From Rhexocercosporidium sp. MPI-PUGE-AT-0058 (taxonomy: Eukaryota; Ascomycota; Leotiomycetes; Helotiales), in the NCBI GenBank assembly GCA_020746875.1, contig JAGTJL010000026.1, forward strand, positions 186,001 to 250,000: a stretch of 64,000 nucleotides of DNA. Direction: 5' to 3'. This document shows positions 10,641 through 20,755 of this stretch, piece after piece. The notes beneath the pieces are model-generated. The model saw only the letters and a list, made by a program, of their open reading frames with translations, ran no database searches and was not told the origin of the DNA. The number at the start of each line of letters is the position of its first letter. Position 1 is the stretch's first letter. Position numbers and translations under genes: made by a program.

Positions 10641-12970
10641 TACGAGGGGCTGCTGCCAGGGTTGACTTGCCCAGACCCTTGCCCGGAGCCGCAAAAACAG
10701 TTATTCTAGAGGAACACTAAAATCTAGAGCTATTATTGATATGTAAATAAACTGTAATTTGTACCTAAAATCATTATTTTTATTATTATTATAATACCAG
10801 AGGATATAGTTACAAATCTTATAAATCTAGGAACCCGTCGCCTAGATACGCCGCTATTAAAAAGTCACGGGGATACTTTTTATCTTATGAAATTACCGGT
10901 ATTCCTCCCTAAAATCCGGCTTTTAGAACACGTTAATATAAACGATTCGCTATCCTTTTTTATTGTATATTTCACCCCTAAAATAACAAATTAAATAGTT
11001 AAGAAGACGAATAACTACGTCCGGGACGTAGAGGACTATTGTGGTGGGGTTGACCTCAGAGGCCCATTTGTCACGTGATTGAGCTGCATCTTGCTGTATT
11101 TAAGATAGCCTCTAGGGCAACATCCTTTAACGACAACAACGATTTTTACCACTACAACTTTTCCTTCTTATTCAAACTATACCTCTCCCCTCCCTTGACA
11201 AATTGTACTCCTTAGATATGTGATATCTCTAGTATTCGTCAAATGGGTATTTCCTACGTTTACCCTCCGGCACTTGCTTTGCTACCCTCTTGTTGTGTGC
11301 TTGGTGTTTTCCCCTCCACACTATTCTCAGCTATATGCATAACCCCTCCTTTAATACTTTACTACTCGTGGAGAGCTCTACGTATATTTTGCAATACGTA
11401 TTTATATGACGTATAATATATAGTACGAGATCTCTAATTATTAAGTAAATAAGGAATATCTCGCTTATTATAATATTATACGTTATATATTAAGGGATCG
11501 GTTTTAAGAGCTCTATATGCGTGTGAGGCTAACTAGAAGTGAGGCTTCGGGATTATATGAACGAATAAGTATTGATGCCCGGGTATTGAATTTATTAACT
11601 TTTAATAGGTAGATAAGCTCTTAAACTATATCCAGGATATTAATCTTCGGTATACGTGCCTAGAAGAGATATTATAATAAATAAGTACATAATCTAGTAC
11701 GAAAGGTAAGCTAAAGAAGCTACTACAGTACTAAATAAACCCACGCTTACAAGCTTTAAAGTATAAGCGATTATTTATACCGGATTTATTTTTGCTTAAA
11801 ATTAGTATATTTTAGGGGCAGGAAATAGGCTTGTGGATACTCTTATACCGGTTGTATTAAGCGATAACAAAAAAGCTGGTAAAGGAGGGAATAAGACCCA
11901 AGCGGTAGTTTTGAAGTTTTTATAGCGGTTACTAGAGCTTTTAATAAGTTACGGATATTATGCCTTCTTAAATAATCTTTTTATATTAGCCAAATTCGTA
12001 ACGTACGCAAGAACCTTAAGCTTTAGCGTCACTAGCACGTGTCGAACTAACTCCGGCGTTGTCAAAGAACTATTAAATTTAAAAAAGTTGGATAAGAACG
12101 ATATTATCTTATAAAGACAGCTTTATGCCTACCTTATAGTTGACGGCAAAACATTCCAAATCGGCTAAAAGGATTAAGCTTTTGTTTTATTTATAATATC
12201 GGTCTTGTTAACGAATGAAACTATTAAACGGAAAAGAAAACGCTTAAAAAAAACAAGCTCAAAGGCAAAGATATCCTAAGTACCCTTTGCGGAAGGAGCT
12301 ACTAAAGTATTACTTATTCCGGTAGTAGCTAATAACTATAATTATAATATAAAAGCTATAGATTAAGGGGATCATTTAATTGCTTAAAAGCCTGGTTTAA
12401 GAGAAGTACGCCGAGGAGGCCATTAAGCTATTGAGCACTAGTTATTTAAGCTTATTCTAGTAAACTGTTACTTACTAGCTAAGCGATCTGAAGTTGAAGA
12501 GCCGCGGAAGCTGTCTTTCAGAAGCCAGTAAGAGTTTCAACGGGTACTCGTTAAGGGGCTATTTACTATAGTAGATAAGGCTTCTTAACGGAGCCCAAAA
12601 AAGAGAGTTTCTATTATTAGTTAAGAAGCTGACCTCAAACCGCCACATTTTTATTAATAAGTTAAAATGGCTAAAAAGAGTTAATATGTTGCATATAAAG
12701 GAGGGAGGTTTGAAGACAAGCTTACGAAACGAGTTACATTAAGTCAAATATTAGTAAATTAGGGTCGGTTTTTTATAAAGAAATAGACGATATTTGAGTG
12801 TAAATAGTACGATATCCATTTATGTAAAGATAGGCCTTGTTTTAGTAGATTTCATAGCGAGTAACCAGAATTTAGATGAATTCGACCGAAATGCGGCTCT
12901 CTGATTGGCCAGAATTAGCCGAGGTAACCCTGCGCTTTGGCCAAGTCAACCCTGGCAGCAGCCCCTCGGA
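10641..12970 (+). mobile_element. PiggyBac-type DNA transposon, RIP-inactivated
   Basis: A 27 bp perfect inverted repeat (CGAGGGGCTGCTGCCAGGGT onwards) lies at 10643-10669 and 12942-12968. The enclosed plus-strand coding remnant is a PiggyBac transposase. The exact outer borders are unsettled: a TA at each edge is visible, while the TTAA expected for PiggyBac is present only just outside the right end (12978-12981). 11040-11340 is a less mutated 5' region with CACGTG-like and pyrimidine-rich sequence, probably promoter and leader. The interior is otherwise RIP-degraded. Confidence 0.8.
11500..12866 (+). pseudogene. Decayed PiggyBac transposase with Cys-rich C-terminus
   Basis: Plus-strand frame with many RIP stops but a continuous family match to DDE_Tnp_1_7. 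LVDTLIPVVL is at 11830-11860. The second catalytic region reads FLNNLF (11962-11982), where the family has FLDNLF, so Asp has become Asn. GKTFQIG lies near 12140 and GDHL near 12370. The C-terminus reads YDIHLCKDRPCFSRFHSE (12808-12862), the Cys/His-rich domain of PiggyBac transposases. Start not determinable. Inactive. Confidence 0.75.
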
Positions 12971-13119
12971 TAAGGGTTTAATTGTAACTGACCGAGACCG
13001 TCAGAGGGCAGTGTCACGGTATGGATAGGGCTACGGTGTCACGTGTCTACACGATGATCTACACAGGGGCCGAACTCCTATATAGACTTGAACTTCTCCT
13101 TCTCTCTTACAGACCTCGA

Positions 13120-13591
13120 AACAATTCTATCAACTCAATGGGATACCTTCTAACAGCGTTCCTTTGCTCCAACTCCATTCACATCCCGACATCGTTCTTC
13201 TCCAGCTTCTTAATCTCACTATCTACCACGCGGCGAAGTTCAGCTTTTCCTTACAAGTATACTATCTTTGTGTGCTTGGATTTATAGCTGTCCAAAAGCC
13301 CCAGAATCTTGCCATATTTCTTAAAACCCTCAGTCTTGATGAAGTTGAAATGATGCTCCTAGCTTTCCCATCCAACGAAGAGCATCTATTCGTGTCGGTC
13401 CTCGTTCTCCATCCCAATACGCCAACCACCTACTCCTTTTGTGTCTCTTGCCATATACTCATCCATCAAGTGCCGAGTCCAGTCCCATAGTTCGGTTTCG
13501 GCTCATCATCTACGCTAGCGAACGAGGCTAGGTTCACGATGCGGTGTGGAAGCTTAAAATTGACATTATCAATGTTTATAACGAAAGTCAT
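13120..13591 (-). pseudogene. Pseudogene, ABM-like alpha/beta-barrel protein
   Basis: An ATG at 13591 opens a minus-strand frame (MTFVINIDNVNFKLPHRIVN onwards). After a frameshift near 13480 it reads DEYMARDTKGVGGWRIGMEN, then LFVGWES, a stop, and HHFNFIKTEGFKKYGKILGL. The GWES..H..F..TEGF pattern is that of small dimeric alpha/beta-barrel (antibiotic biosynthesis monooxygenase-like) proteins of fungi. In-frame TAG codons after ..DRHE and ..GWES fit CAG-to-TAG and similar RIP-type changes. It lies just outside the PiggyBac element, so RIP may have leaked into it. The family call is from pattern only. Confidence 0.5.
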
Positions 13592-14298
13592 TTGATGAGT
13601 GAATAATACTATTGGAACTGAACCAGATGAAAATGTTGGACAAATAGCAAAATATAGCTTATGTTCCTCGAGAATGAAAGCCCCTTCCCTACCTAATGTT
13701 ACGGCGCTGGATGTGGCGACTCTGTGTCGTCACCTGACTACCGTCTTACAGGCCCCAACGCCCTTAGAGGTGCACCGCGGCTGCCTCCGCAAGTGGCTTA
13801 AAGATTAGTCAAGCTACCTATAGGCTACAATAGTAGCTTATAGAGTAATTGGGATTAAATAGCCTTATATACCTTAAGAAGGGCCTTCTCTCCTTAGCTT
13901 TAGATCCTCGGGGCTTCGACTTATTCGCTTAATGTCTCCATTGAATCCTAAGCATTCGGGCCTTTATAACGGATATTTATAATTGATTATACGAAGATTA
14001 TTAAATATAAGTTATCGTGACGATCGACTCATATATTGCAATGCCAAGGAGCCTTGTGCAAGAACACAGGTGGAACTTTGCTGCTGTGACGCTAGTTCCA
14101 TTCTAGCTAGCACCACTTTAAGTCCAGACGCCTCCTTAATTCCTGGCGTTGCGGGGTGTCCATCACGAAATCGCCATTCTGATTGGCTGTAATTTCTGGC
14201 ATGGGCTGCAGGTGCGGAGTTGTCAGCCACAAAACCTGCGCGACTTATGATTGCAAATCTCACACCGCTGTGAAGGACAGCGACTCACCGTTGCTACA
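13592..14298. other. Intergenic between pseudogene and HET gene
   Basis: No gene seen. 13800-14010 is AT-rich. 14050-14298 has normal composition and is the probable upstream region of the HET gene at 14329. Confidence 0.5.
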
Positions 14299-14305
14299 TA
14301 TATAA
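14299..14305 (+). promoter_or_regulatory. TATA-like box of the 14329 HET gene
   Basis: TATATAA, 24-30 bp before the start codon. This is close for a fungal TATA box and would imply a very short leader, so transcription may start elsewhere. Confidence 0.35.
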
Positions 14306-14328
14306 CCCGGTATTGATCGATCAAAACT

Positions 14329-16221
14329 ATGCGACTTCTTCGATGCAGCCTCACTGTTGACGATGAGCATTGGATCCCGACCATAGAGGAATTCTCCACT
14401 GACATTCCGCCGTACGCCATTCTTTCTCACCGCTGGGGCCGGCCAAATGACGAGGTCTCATTCAATGATCTGGGCGGAGGCCTTGATGTGTCGCAGAAGC
14501 CAGGTTATCGGAAGTTGCGACAATGCTGCGAGCTTGCCTTTCAGGCTGGGTTGAAATTTGCCTGGATTGATACATGCTGCATTGACAAGAGCAGTAGCGC
14601 AGAGCTTTCGGAGGCCATCAATTCCATGTTTGAGTGGTACGCGAACTCGGCGCTTTGCTATGCATACCTGGACGATGTCATCACGGAGGAAACGCCGGCG
14701 AACCACGCGATGGAGAAATCTTCGTTTCGAGCCAGTAAATGGTGGACACGCGGATGGACTTTGCAGGAACTGATCGCACCGGGAGCTGTTTTGTTCTTCG
14801 ATCAAAATTGGAAGCCGATAGAGACGCGAAACAGGCTGGCTTGGCTTGTGAGTGAAATCACCAGCATCGAGATCGAAGTGTTGAGAGAAGATTACGATTG
14901 GCTTGGCCACCGGACCAGCGTGGCACAGAAAATGTCATGGGCAGCTCGCCGGCAGACTACAAGACAAGAAGATCGAGCGTATTCCCTTATGGGATTGTTT
15001 GGTGTCAATATGCCACTTCTATACGGCGAAGGACCTCGATCCTTCGTTCGCCTGCAGGAGGAGATCATGCGGACGACTGCTGATCACTCGCTGTTTGCTT
15101 GGCGTGGTGGTGTTGCCTTTCGAGGACTCTTGGCTGCTTCAGTGGAAAAATTTGCTGATTGTGGTAACATTGTCTCTGTCGACTATAACAAATACGTGGC
15201 CCAATTCCAAAATAAGGAACCTATTCCCAATTTCTCTCAGACTAACTACGGAACGCAAATTCAACTACCTATGCAAGCTCATAAGATTACACCATTCATC
15301 CATCGAGCATTTATTGCGTGCACTACGCAAGATCGATACCCTCCCAAGGCTCGGGAAGATTTCTGCTCGGTGATTTTAAAAAGTCAATCCGGTGCCGAAG
15401 TAGCTACCTACCATCGGATCGATCTTCCCACTGGAGCAATGGATACCAGCTGGTGGTCCAGTTGGGGGAAACTCGAGATTAAAGACCTCTTTGTGTCTAG
15501 TCTATACTCAGACTCCTACGGATATCAGAAGTTAGCCAACAAAATCGGCAGAGAAGTCGACTTTCACTTGGCCGTGTCAAGAGAATGTGGCCCCGCCAAC
15601 TTTATCCCACTCTATGATTCCATTTCAGCCATCAATGGGGCCACGACGATCAGCTTCGAGGCAGACCGGTTCACCGCTCGATTTCCAGCAGGTAAGGCTG
15701 ACGCTTTCATGGCCCTCCACGTCGGCTCGACCAGATTTGAAGGCCTGCAGGACGATCAAAGCTCGGTTCTCCGATTCACCTTCAACTTCTTCGTACTCTG
15801 TGGCATATGTAAGGGAGTACTATGGACAGACGTGCTTATCCACCCAGGCGTCGAAACAGCCGAAGGAGTTTATAACGCGTACAAGTTGTCAACCGACCTC
15901 GGAGACAACGTACGCTCGGCAGCTCGTACCTCAACAGAAAAAGAGCTTCGACAGTTGCTTTCCCCAGCAGATATCCACGCTTTACTACGTACAAACCATT
16001 CCTTTTTGTCAGCAGAAACCCTGCACCACCATGTGCCGAATGCGAGATTCGGGGTCTACATCGCGGTCGATTCTTCAGCGAGTGCCACATCTCAGGACAG
16101 GTATCGCGCCCATGTCACTATCGAATGGAACTCCTTCCTTGTTGCGGGAGCCCTGTACCGCAAAGCAGTCCCTTTAATGCCGCAAGGTACCTGCGGACTT
16201 CGTCACAGAGCTAGTGTCTAG
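14329..16221 (+). CDS. HET-domain protein (heterokaryon incompatibility type)
   Basis: Uninterrupted 630-codon frame. The N-terminal 240 residues form a HET domain of the HET-E/HET-D type: PYAILSHRWG (29-37), KFAWIDTCCIDK (76-87), the SMFEWYANSALCYAYLDDV stretch (99-117), WWTRGWTLQELIAP (138-151) and RAYSLMGLFGVNMPLLYGEG (216-235). HET domains trigger cell death in incompatible fusions; they are related to TIR folds. The remaining ~390 residues show no NACHT or WD40 repeats, so this is a stand-alone HET protein rather than a full HET-E type NLR. Short downstream frame 16237-16419 is hydrophobic then basic but has no ATG; I do not call it. The gene lies in a cluster of HET and cell-death-like genes. 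Confidence 0.9.
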   Translation: MRLLRCSLTVDDEHWIPTIEEFSTDIPPYAILSHRWGRPNDEVSFNDLGGGLDVSQKPGYRKLRQCCELAFQAGLKFAWIDTCCIDKSSSAELSEAINSMFEWYANSALCYAYLDDVITEETPANHAMEKSSFRASKWWTRGWTLQELIAPGAVLFFDQNWKPIETRNRLAWLVSEITSIEIEVLREDYDWLGHRTSVAQKMSWAARRQTTRQEDRAYSLMGLFGVNMPLLYGEGPRSFVRLQEEIMRTTADHSLFAWRGGVAFRGLLAASVEKFADCGNIVSVDYNKYVAQFQNKEPIPNFSQTNYGTQIQLPMQAHKITPFIHRAFIACTTQDRYPPKAREDFCSVILKSQSGAEVATYHRIDLPTGAMDTSWWSSWGKLEIKDLFVSSLYSDSYGYQKLANKIGREVDFHLAVSRECGPANFIPLYDSISAINGATTISFEADRFTARFPAGKADAFMALHVGSTRFEGLQDDQSSVLRFTFNFFVLCGICKGVLWTDVLIHPGVETAEGVYNAYKLSTDLGDNVRSAARTSTEKELRQLLSPADIHALLRTNHSFLSAETLHHHVPNARFGVYIAVDSSASATSQDRYRAHVTIEWNSFLVAGALYRKAVPLMPQGTCGLRHRASV

Positions 16222-16785
16222 ACCAGGCAAGGTGTCGTGTTACCCCTGGGATTTCTGATAGCTTGGCTGGTTCTCCTGAACGCGGGAGCAGAACCTTCGA
16301 AGAGCGCGGTTGATTATGCTGAGATTGAGAGAAAATACGTCATTGCGGATTTAATCAAAGCATCAATGAGGGAGAGTGACAGCAGGGGGAAAGGCAAGGG
16401 AAAGGAGGTGGAGCGGTGAAGGTGGGAAAGCGAAATTTAGAAGAAGACAATTTGGGTAGGTGATGTTCACTCGAACGTTAGCAAGTATCCTGCTGACATT
16501 TATTGCAGAGTCACGATAGCAAGTATGAATAAAGGAGGATACTGTTTTATAGAGCTCTGGACGCGAACCACCACTATACAACTCCCAAAGCGGGGCGTTA
16601 CTCGCCCTATAGCTCACCTGAGTTCACTAGTCCTTTACATTCACAATTCCAGTGCAATCCCTTCTGAATGTCTAAAATCAAATCTACACCATCAACTCAG
16701 ACTAATTTTATAATGTGAAAAGCACAAGTGTTTGTAGAAAAATGCTACCAGCTCTTAGAACGAATATACCGACTCGTTTATAGTT
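16222..16785. other. Intergenic 3' of the HET gene
   Basis: Contains a weak 60-codon plus-strand frame (16237-16419, no ATG, hydrophobic start and Lys/Arg-rich end), possibly decayed downstream coding sequence. Otherwise nothing seen. Confidence 0.4.
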
Positions 16786-16919
16786 AGGGTTAAGGGTTTA
16801 AATTGCTGCTATTCGACACCTAGTACTAGTTATATATATTAAAGATCGCTATAGTTACATCTACTAGTAAGAATTCTACTTTACTTATCTAAGTTAATAA
16901 AAGATACCTTACGTTATCT
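16786..16919 (+). repeat. Dispersed 134 bp repeat, copy 1 (RIP-mutated)
   Basis: Aligns along its whole length with 20621-20755 in the same orientation. Nearly all differences are A/G or C/T transitions, and this copy has the A/T state at most of them. Non-coding. It begins AGGGTTAAGGG and contains TACTTATCTAAGTTAATAA, identical in both copies. Confidence 0.8.
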
Positions 16920-17188
16920 CCTTCCCTACCATGCTGCGGGCCCAAGATTTTGATCTCTGGCGTTGCAGTCTGGTATCCAGGACGCTCGTTGGTATGCGGA
17001 AATCTATCTGTGTCCTCTTCTTGCACGACCCAAATGTCGTCCATATCATGTTGTAGAAGGCCACCAAGAACCTTTGAGAGATGGTACTCTGCGATCGATG
17101 TAGCTCTTTCTCTACTACTGCACGGTTGAGAGTTTGTACCCTTGGGATGTAGAGCGTTTGGCTGCTTCCCACCGCCTCTACCAGCACC

Positions 17189-17672
17189 ATGACGCCGACC
17201 ACTTTGCAGGACACCGATTTCAACTTGCAGCTGAGTTTTGAAATACTGAGCAACAGAGTGAAATTTCCAGGCTTGTGCCATTGGCGTACCGGCAAACATT
17301 GGCGCACTCCTCAAGTACTCGACACAAAGGACTCCGGAGCCATTCTTTTGACAAAAGGTCCTTTCATAAGAGATTCCGTGTATCACAAGCAGCCATACAG
17401 ATCTTGGTTCAAAACGAACGCGGTGGGGATCCTTCAGAAGTGGCCTGACGTACGCCACTGGGGACTGTGGATTGTTACGGAGACGTACACGATATCTGAG
17501 TGTAGCATCAATGTGTGGTAAGATTCTAGCAAGGAGCTGTCAGCTGACTTTGATGCTAGCTTTGTCCTAGTGGGGGAGATATCTCCAACGTCGACATAGG
17601 ATACTGCGAGTGCAGACACTATATGGGTGATTAAAAATTCCAAGGTAAGAATCCAAGCATCCAGGCATCCAC
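17189..17672 (+). pseudogene. Decayed conserved fungal gene of unknown function
   Basis: An open frame from an ATG at 17189 to 17521 continues in the same frame past TAA (17519-17521) and TAG (17597-17599). It reads like protein throughout: KDSGAILLTKGPFIRDSVYH, then WGLWIVTETYTISECSINVW, then DSSKELSADFDASFVLVGEI after the first stop. I have the impression of a conserved fungal family with a GLWIVT.TY core but cannot name it. The TAG sits where TGG would give a Trp, a RIP-type change. Alternatively the GTAAGA at the first stop is an intron donor, but no good acceptor restores the frame. 16920-17188 upstream has no clear coding frame. Confidence 0.5.
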
Positions 17673-18720
17673 GTCTCAGCAACGCCGCTTTGTATTAATC
17701 GGTTCTAACCTGTGAGTCTCTCTCACGCTCAGCCATCCGATTGACAAGTAGCATTTTTTGGAGGCCTTTATTTCAAGTACCGCCCACTAGAACCAATCCT
17801 CCCCGCTAGCGTAAGTTTGTTCGCTCACTCGGATTTTCGAAGTTCTTTATTAAGTATCGCTAGCATCAACCCTAGGAAGTTCTAATAAAGAAATTTAAAT
17901 TCCGTAGCGGCGGTAACTTTACTATTAAAAACCCAGAAAACGAAAACGTCAAGTTGATAGTGGAAATTGAAGAGTTTCGTGATGGTGAAACGGGCACTTT
18001 GTAGCAAGTTGTGGCCCTGAGGATGACTTTTGAATTATAGTTTGCGTTTTTGTTTCCTTACTAAGGATTATAAAACCCGTTAAACCTTAGTATTAAGGGT
18101 TCAATTCTCTGATCACAATTACTAAATCAAATTGAATATATTTAAAGTCAATTATTATTATTATTATTAGGACTAAGAAAAGATAAAAACTTAATTATTT
18201 TAAATCTAAATAATATCAACTTATCCATCCTTCCAACAGCTGTAGTGCGAGCCAAGTTAAAGGAATATGGGATTATTAGCGAGTCGAAGCTAAAGAAATA
18301 AGGAAACAATAAACCTTTTTTTGCTTCAAGCAGTAGCACGATACCTAGGCGCAGTCCACGATGTCCACTATTGTCACAGTCGAGACCTATCGCTCGCAAT
18401 TGTGACATGACAGTAATAAAAGGTTCGGTTTATTTTACTGTTTTTGGTCTCGACAATGGGAAGAGAAGAAGGGACGGGTTTATACTCCAGCGGCAGACCG
18501 GTCAACCGATTTGCTGATCTTACAATTGCCAGATGACGTGACTGTTGTGGTTGTTTCCTATTTGGGTCACCGAGTCAAGCATTGCTCAGCCCCCACCATT
18601 TGAACATGCAGCCAACTTCTATATAGGTGCCACCCCGCACCTCTTTGTTTACATCTTTTTCGCGTCTTCAACGTCTTAGAAGTTCAACGACAATGCCATT
18701 TCTCGTTCGACTAGCATAAG
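17673..18720. other. Intergenic, partly AT-rich
   Basis: 17870-18200 is AT-rich with an (ATT)n run at 18152-18170. 18440-18720 is normal and likely promoter for the downstream gene. A minus-strand frame at 18148-18408 ends in a poly-Asn run encoded by the microsatellite and is not called. A tRNA B-box-like AGGGTTCAATTCT near 18088 has no matching A box or cloverleaf. Confidence 0.45.
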
Positions 18721-19089
18721 ATGTACTTTTACGACCTTAAACGATTCGCTTGCGGCTGCAGAATCTCGGAGCCAATATCTCGGTGCGAGAGAACCTCAAT
18801 GTTTGAAGCCCACTGCGGCTCCACCACTCCACATGAAATCGATAATTTGGCAGAAGGTCCCTGTGCTAAGTGTACCCTAAACCTTGGTCAGTTGCCTGCC
18901 CCCCGGAAAACATCTTTCAGCATCCGCCATCCCCTTCCGCGTTCCCTCGAGCTGCACCTTGGGAAGGCTGGTGCTTCACCGACTGGGAAAGCAGATTGTT
19001 CTGGACCGTGTATTCCAAGCCGTATGAGAATCCCATGCCTCATCAGCTTGGAAACTATGCTTGCACTCCTTGAAGAGCTGATCCTCTAA
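18721..19089 (+). CDS. Short Cys-rich N-terminal frame, doubtful gene
   Basis: ATG at 18721. The first ~55 codons read MYFYDLKRFACGCRISEPIS and then CERTSMFEAHCG..PCAKC, the Cys-spaced start seen in many small fungal proteins (M.FY...FACG...). After residue 53 the plausible protein moves to the next frame (PKPWSVACPPENIF.., WEGWCFTDWESRLFWTVYSK, 18870-19073), which meets a TGA at 19071 and then stays open into the HET gene. Either a one-base indel plus a nonsense change has broken a gene whose C-terminal part is the HET domain, or an intron is missed. The 122-codon frame as such is probably not the real product. Confidence 0.35.
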   Translation: MYFYDLKRFACGCRISEPISRCERTSMFEAHCGSTTPHEIDNLAEGPCAKCTLNLGQLPAPRKTSFSIRHPLPRSLELHLGKAGASPTGKADCSGPCIPSRMRIPCLISLETMLALLEELIL

Positions 19090-19172
19090 GCACAACCCTT
19101 GAATTCGACAATAGTGAGCGTTCTTGCACAGAGATAGACTGTATTTTATGGACGGGACACTCTGGGCCGCAT

Positions 19173-20510
19173 TTGAGGAGACATCCATGCAGTACTCAGG
19201 GCTGCTCCCTGGAAGCCGATCATCCTTCGCCCCACCGATTTCTGCTTGGGGTGCGTTTGAGGGAGCTTGCGGACGTCTGGATTGAGGCTGCAAGGGTGGC
19301 TGAAGAGCAGATGAGAACGCTCAATCATGTTGTCCTCGAAGCAATGAGAGCTTCAAGCGATACGAGAGAAATCGAGCATCGAAGACGCACTACTTTCATT
19401 CGCCAGAACGAAAGTCTCGACTGGAAGACTGCGAGCACCGCAGTGCATGAGAGCTCCGGATTGACTTACGGCACTTTGGACCGCTCAGGCCAGCAAATTC
19501 GGCTCTTTGAGCTTCTGCCAGGGACGGGCATGAGAGGTGTCGTGGGCGGATTTTACTGCACAGATTTATCAAAATGTCCTGCATACACGGCGCTCTCATA
19601 TGCTTGGGGAGACCAAACCGACTCGGAAAATATGAAGATCGATGGCGGGACTACAATCAGCGTCCGCAAAAATTTATGGTGGTTTCTTCACCTCCAGCAA
19701 TCGAAAATCACCCGACCAAAGCTTTTCTGGATCGACGCCATGTGCATAAATCAAGACGATGTTCATGAGCGAAATCACCAGGTCGGTCTGATGAAACTGA
19801 TTTATGCTACAGCTGCAGATGTATGCATTTGGCTCGGCCGCGAGTCCGAGGACAGTGATCTTGCCATGGAATTCATTGCAAAGAAAGGTACCTATGGTCT
19901 CCAGGCAAGAGGACCCGGGTTCTACCCTCTCTGGATGAAGAAAGAGGGCCTAGCTCTTGCTGAACTGTGCGATAGACCATACTGGACTCGAATGTGGATC
20001 ATCCAAGAAATTATCCACGCCAAGAAGATCACAGTCTGGTGTGGCGCGAAGGAGTTCAATTGGGCTTCATTCGAAAGCCTCTATCTTAACTTGAAGGCGC
20101 TCGAAGATAGCAGCTGGGCTGCGCATCATTACTTGGTAACGAATGTGCTGCAAAGCTCGGCATGTGTTATGGTCTGGCAGCGAGCACATTGGAGGCACCC
20201 TGAGACCCCAATACCGATTTTGGAAACACTCCTCGAAGTCTTCCACGAATGGAAATGTGCTGATGTGAGGGACAAAGTGTATGCGCTTGTTGGGATGGCG
20301 AATAAAGAGACTTCTATTGTGCCTGATTACGGGAGGTCTCCCAAACAGCTCTATTTTGCAGTGAAGGAGCGTAATCCGAGTTGTGAAGAGAAATTCTTCA
20401 ACCTGTTGTCGCAGGTGTTGGTGCTGCCGGGGAAGGACATGAACTACCGAGTCAAAGTTTGTACGTTCTACTACAAAAGAAGACGCTTCGAAATGTTTAC
20501 ATTTTCATAG
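19173..20510 (+). CDS. HET-domain protein (het-6 type), probably truncated
   Basis: Open frame of 445 codons; it is open upstream to 19074 and the first in-frame ATG is at 19311, so the start is uncertain. HET domain landmarks (numbering from 19173): YTALSYAWGD (138-147), KLFWIDAMCINQDD (183-196), ATAADVCIWLG (212-222), RPYWTRMWIIQEI (268-280), and DVRDKVYALVGMA near the end. This is the het-6 class, which typically runs 600-800 residues, so the C-terminal region is short. The last ~20 residues (after GKDMNYR) look unlike the family, and 110 bp further on sits a dispersed repeat, suggesting loss of the original 3' end. Whether the upstream Cys-rich frame belongs to it is unresolved. Confidence 0.7.
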   Translation: MRRHPCSTQGCSLEADHPSPHRFLLGVRLRELADVWIEAARVAEEQMRTLNHVVLEAMRASSDTREIEHRRRTTFIRQNESLDWKTASTAVHESSGLTYGTLDRSGQQIRLFELLPGTGMRGVVGGFYCTDLSKCPAYTALSYAWGDQTDSENMKIDGGTTISVRKNLWWFLHLQQSKITRPKLFWIDAMCINQDDVHERNHQVGLMKLIYATAADVCIWLGRESEDSDLAMEFIAKKGTYGLQARGPGFYPLWMKKEGLALAELCDRPYWTRMWIIQEIIHAKKITVWCGAKEFNWASFESLYLNLKALEDSSWAAHHYLVTNVLQSSACVMVWQRAHWRHPETPIPILETLLEVFHEWKCADVRDKVYALVGMANKETSIVPDYGRSPKQLYFAVKERNPSCEEKFFNLLSQVLVLPGKDMNYRVKVCTFYYKRRRFEMFTFS

Positions 20511-20620
20511 GATTGAGTACAAATCACACCCACCCGAAAGGATAGTACTAAGGAAGAGAATGAATGATGAGAATTGGTAGGCTATTAGAGGCCGGAAGTT
20601 TGCTGCGCAACTTTCTGCTT

Positions 20621-20755
20621 AGGGTTAGGGGTTCAGATTGCTACTACCCGACGCCTAGTGCTAGCTTTACATATTAAAGATCGCCGTGGTTACGTCTACC
20701 GGTAAGAACTCTGCTCTACTTATCTAAGTTAATAAGAGACACCTCACGCTACGCT
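20621..20755 (+). repeat. Dispersed 134 bp repeat, copy 2 (less mutated)
   Basis: Same repeat as 16786-16919, with G/C at most sites where that copy has A/T. Apart from one 1-nt indel the differences are transitions. It follows the shortened HET gene closely. Confidence 0.8.

Noticed and set aside
16237..16419. 60-codon plus-strand frame after the first HET gene
   Set aside because: Starts at GTG rather than ATG and matches nothing I recognise; possibly decayed sequence, so only mentioned.
18060..18110. tRNA-like B box (AGGGTTCAATTCT)
   Set aside because: No A box at the right distance and no cloverleaf; also seen weakly in the 134 bp repeat.
18148..18408. Minus-strand frame ending in poly-Asn
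   Set aside because: The Asn run is an (ATT)n microsatellite and the rest has no coding signature.
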